Below, one piece after another: positions 62,195 through 64,000 of a DNA stretch of 64,000 bases (its first letter is position 1; each line of letters begins with the position of its first letter). This DNA is from CAVQCJ01 sp963711005 (GTDB taxonomy: Bacteria > Actinomycetota > Actinomycetes > Prado026). A program made the position numbers and the translations under genes. Under the pieces are notes generated by a model that did not search any database, had not been told where the DNA came from, and saw only the letters and a program-made list of their open reading frames with translations. The stretch covers positions 1 through 64,000 of the forward strand of contig CAVQCJ010000004.1 in the NCBI GenBank assembly GCA_963711005.1, in the 5' to 3' direction.

Positions 62195-64000
62195 ATGATC
62201 CACCGACCGACGGGGGCTGCCGGTAGACCGGCAGCCCCCGTCGTATCCCGGCCGCTGGCGGCCTTCGTCCTGGGCGTCAGCGCCGTCGGCATGCTCGCCG
62301 CCGGTTCGGTCTGGCTGCACCAGCCGCCGTGGTCCGGGTGGAACGGGGCCTGGATAGTCCTGACCCTGCTCGCGATCTCGCTCGTCCTCGGCGAGCTGCG
62401 CCCGATCCCGATCTCCCGTGGCGACGACAGCACCGACCAGATCACCATCTCGACGACCGCCGCGGTGATGCTGGTGATCGTCGGACCGATCGGGTTCGCG
62501 CTCTTCGTCCAGTGCGCCGCGGTGCTGTTCGACGACCTGAGGGCGCGCCGCAACCCGCTCAAGCTCGTGTTCAACCTGAGCCAGTACATCCTGACGCTGG
62601 TCGCCGCGAGGGCCGTGTTCTCGATGCTCGCGCCGCACGAGCCGTTCCTGAACAGCTACGACCACTTCAACATCTCCGAGCTGGGTGCCGCTCTCGCCGC
62701 CGGAGCCACCTTCTTCGTGGTGAACCTGCTGCTCATCTCGACCGTGGTCGCGATCGCGACGCGTCAGGGCCTGGCCGACATCCTGCGTGACGACATCCGC
62801 TTCCAGGCCACGACGTCCGGCGTGCTGGTCGCGCTCGCCCCCGTGGGCGTCGTGGCGGTGCAGACGTCCCCGCTGCTCCTGCCGCTGCTGGCCCTGCCGC
62901 TGCTGGCGGTCCACCACAGCGCCCGGCTGGCCATCAAGCACGAGCGCGAGTCGCTGCACGACCCGTTGAGCGGGCTGGCGAACCGCCTGCTCTTCCGGGA
63001 CCGCGCCGAGCGCGCCCTGAGCGAGTCGCTGCGCAACGGCTCGACGGTGGCGGTCATGATCATCGACCTGGACCACTTCAAGGAGATCAACGACACCCTC
63101 GGCCACCAGGTGGGCGACGAGCTGCTCATCGAGGTGGCCCGGCGGCTGGAGCGCAGCCTGCCAGACCACGCCACGGTGGCCCGGCTCGGCGGTGACGAGT
63201 TCGCGGTGCTCATCGCCGACGTCGAGTCGCGGGCGCGGGCCGAGGAGATGGCGACCGTCATGCTCACGGCGCTGACGGCCGGCTTCCTCGTCGGGGAGAT
63301 CCGCCTCAGCATCCAGGCGAGCGCGGGGATCGCGCTGGCCCCGGCGCACGGCAACGACGTGTACACGGTGATGAAGCGGGCCGACATCGCGATGTACGAC
63401 GCGAAGCGCGAACGCGCCCGCGTGCGCACGTACCAGCCCGAGACCGACACGCACACGCCGCGCCGGCTCGAGCTGCTCAGCGACCTGCGTACGGCTGCCG
63501 AGCGACACGAGCTCTTCCTCGTCTACCAGCCCAAGCTGGACCTGCGTGCCGGCGTGGTGACCGGGGTCGAGGCGCTGGTGCGATGGTCGCACCCGAGCCG
63601 CGGGCTGATCTTCCCGGACGAGTTCGTCTCCCTCGCCGAGAACACCGGGATGATCGGTCTGATCACCCGGTTCGTCCTGGACAACGCGCTCGACCAGGTC
63701 CAGGCCTGGACCGCCGCCGGGGTCGCCCTGGACGTCTCGGTGAACATCTCGGTCCGGGACCTGATCGACACGTCGCTGCCCGAGCTCGTCGCGGGCTCGC
63801 TCGCGCGCTCCGGAGTGCACCCAGGTCGCCTCACCCTCGAGGTGACCGAGAGCGGGGTCATGACCGACCCGCGCCGCGCGATCGAGGTGCTCGAGAGCCT
63901 GCGGTCCCTGGGTGTCCGGCTCGCCGTCGACGACTTCGGCACCGGCCACGCGTCGTTGACGTACCTGAAGCGCCTGGCCATCGACGAGCTCAAGATCGAC
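62195..64000 (+). CDS. GGDEF-EAL c-di-GMP signalling protein with membrane sensor, truncated by the window
   Basis: About 600 residues are visible. The N-terminal 250 residues hold several membrane helices (PLAAFVLGVSAVGMLAAGSV, AWIVLTLLAISLVLGELRPI, AALAAGATFFVVNLLLISTV). The GGDEF domain has DPLSGLANRLLFRDRAERAL, VMIIDLDHFKEINDTLGHQV and ARLGGDEFAVLIADVES, with an intact active site. The EAL domain has LVYQPKLDLRAGVVTGVEAL, VRWSHPSRGLIFPDEFVSLA, DVSVNISVRDLIDTSLP and AVDDFGTGHASLTYLKRL. Both synthesis and hydrolysis of c-di-GMP are possible. A GTG at 62189 and an ATG at 62195 are the early starts; one further in, near 62290, would avoid the hairpin. Confidence 0.9.
   Translation, partial: MIHRPTGAAGRPAAPVVSRPLAAFVLGVSAVGMLAAGSVWLHQPPWSGWNGAWIVLTLLAISLVLGELRPIPISRGDDSTDQITISTTAAVMLVIVGPIGFALFVQCAAVLFDDLRARRNPLKLVFNLSQYILTLVAARAVFSMLAPHEPFLNSYDHFNISELGAALAAGATFFVVNLLLISTVVAIATRQGLADILRDDIRFQATTSGVLVALAPVGVVAVQTSPLLLPLLALPLLAVHHSARLAIKHERESLHDPLSGLANRLLFRDRAERALSESLRNGSTVAVMIIDLDHFKEINDTLGHQVGDELLIEVARRLERSLPDHATVARLGGDEFAVLIADVESRARAEEMATVMLTALTAGFLVGEIRLSIQASAGIALAPAHGNDVYTVMKRADIAMYDAKRERARVRTYQPETDTHTPRRLELLSDLRTAAERHELFLVYQPKLDLRAGVVTGVEALVRWSHPSRGLIFPDEFVSLAENTGMIGLITRFVLDNALDQVQAWTAAGVALDVSVNISVRDLIDTSLPELVAGSLARSGVHPGRLTLEVTESGVMTDPRRAIEVLESLRSLGVRLAVDDFGTGHASLTYLKRLAIDELKID
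62208..62243 (+). promoter_or_regulatory. Strong hairpin overlapping the start of the GGDEF-EAL gene
   Basis: CGACGGGGGCTGCCGGT (62208-62224) is the exact reverse complement of 62227-62243 with only two bases between: a 17-bp stem. It falls within the first codons if translation starts at 62195, or is a terminator of the small upstream gene if the real start is downstream. Confidence 0.75.

Noticed and set aside
61991..63949. A 652-codon minus-strand frame opposite the GGDEF-EAL gene
   Set aside because: The plus strand carries intact GGDEF and EAL motifs; the antisense reading is a composition artefact.
1..64000. CRISPR array or Cas genes
   Set aside because: I found no regularly spaced repeats and no Cas-like protein. 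The repeats at 30.2 kb are only three copies with unequal spacing and sit on promoters.

Overview
The window looks like two genomes joined near 32.5 kb. The left half (1 to about 32,500; moderate GC) resembles a Planctomycetota chromosome: PEP-CTERM proteins, csrA beside a fasciclin gene, an SBP56 protein with a twin-arginine leader, a truncated FGE-sulfatase protein, a uvsE-type UV endonuclease and a MerR-like regulator of a type I associate with planctomycetes. The right half (about 32,560 to 64,000; very high GC) is actinobacterial: icmF with a MarR gene, orn, an L,D-transpeptidase, a predicted F420-dependent (Ddn-type) protein, a DtxR-type metal box, GTG starts and four tRNA-derived sites. 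The change falls at the 5' end of an integrase gene whose start is missing, so a chimeric assembly or read is more likely than transfer.

Left half. Positions 1-5,400 hold a stress cassette (DUF6496, PRC-barrel, CsbD-like, DUF883, DUF892/YciE, manganese catalase) interrupted by an IS1182-type remnant. Positions 5,540-11,073 are a minus-strand operon: RND adaptor, RND permease and a methyltransferase. Next come SBP56, a second methyltransferase divergent from a TetR gene with a double operator, and a duplicated scrap of the adaptor gene. Positions 15-20.7 kb are rearranged: half a tRNA-Arg, two PEP-CTERM proteins, a P-type ATPase cut before its phosphorylation site, an FGE-sulfatase fragment and a serine hydrolase. 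Positions 20.9-29.1 kb hold a SOUL-family protein and then a compact membrane-lipid cluster (DUF1295, two CFA-synthase-type methyltransferases, DUF1365, FAD amine oxidase, and an SDR-DUF2867-TspO fusion). After csrA and fasciclin comes a MerR/cobalamin-fold regulator followed by uvsE. Three copies of a 16-19 bp repeat sit on predicted promoters between fasciclin and the regulator. This resembles light or singlet-oxygen response loci of other bacteria and is the most promising system here.

Right half. Integrase, a terminase-small-subunit-like gene and tRNA-Lys form one end of an integrated element. Then follow an L,D-transpeptidase, a metal-box-controlled ZIP transporter, icmF-marR with a clear promoter and palindromic operator, two GH26-like secreted hydrolases, a Kelch protein and a sugar-dehydrogenase-like protein that share a C-terminal module, orn and tRNA-His. 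From 50.9 to 60.4 kb the 3' end of tRNA-Arg(TCT) occurs three times as direct repeats, with two decayed integrases: two stacked, degraded islands whose cargo includes a LuxR regulator, an HNH protein, an M16 peptidase, IS110 debris and a two-repeat CxxC protein. The window ends inside a GGDEF-EAL protein.

Many genes, mostly on the left, are intact at the protein level but split by single-base shifts, some compensated within 40 bp. This fits uncorrected long-read indels at least as well as decay, so frameshifted genes are given as one locus each.
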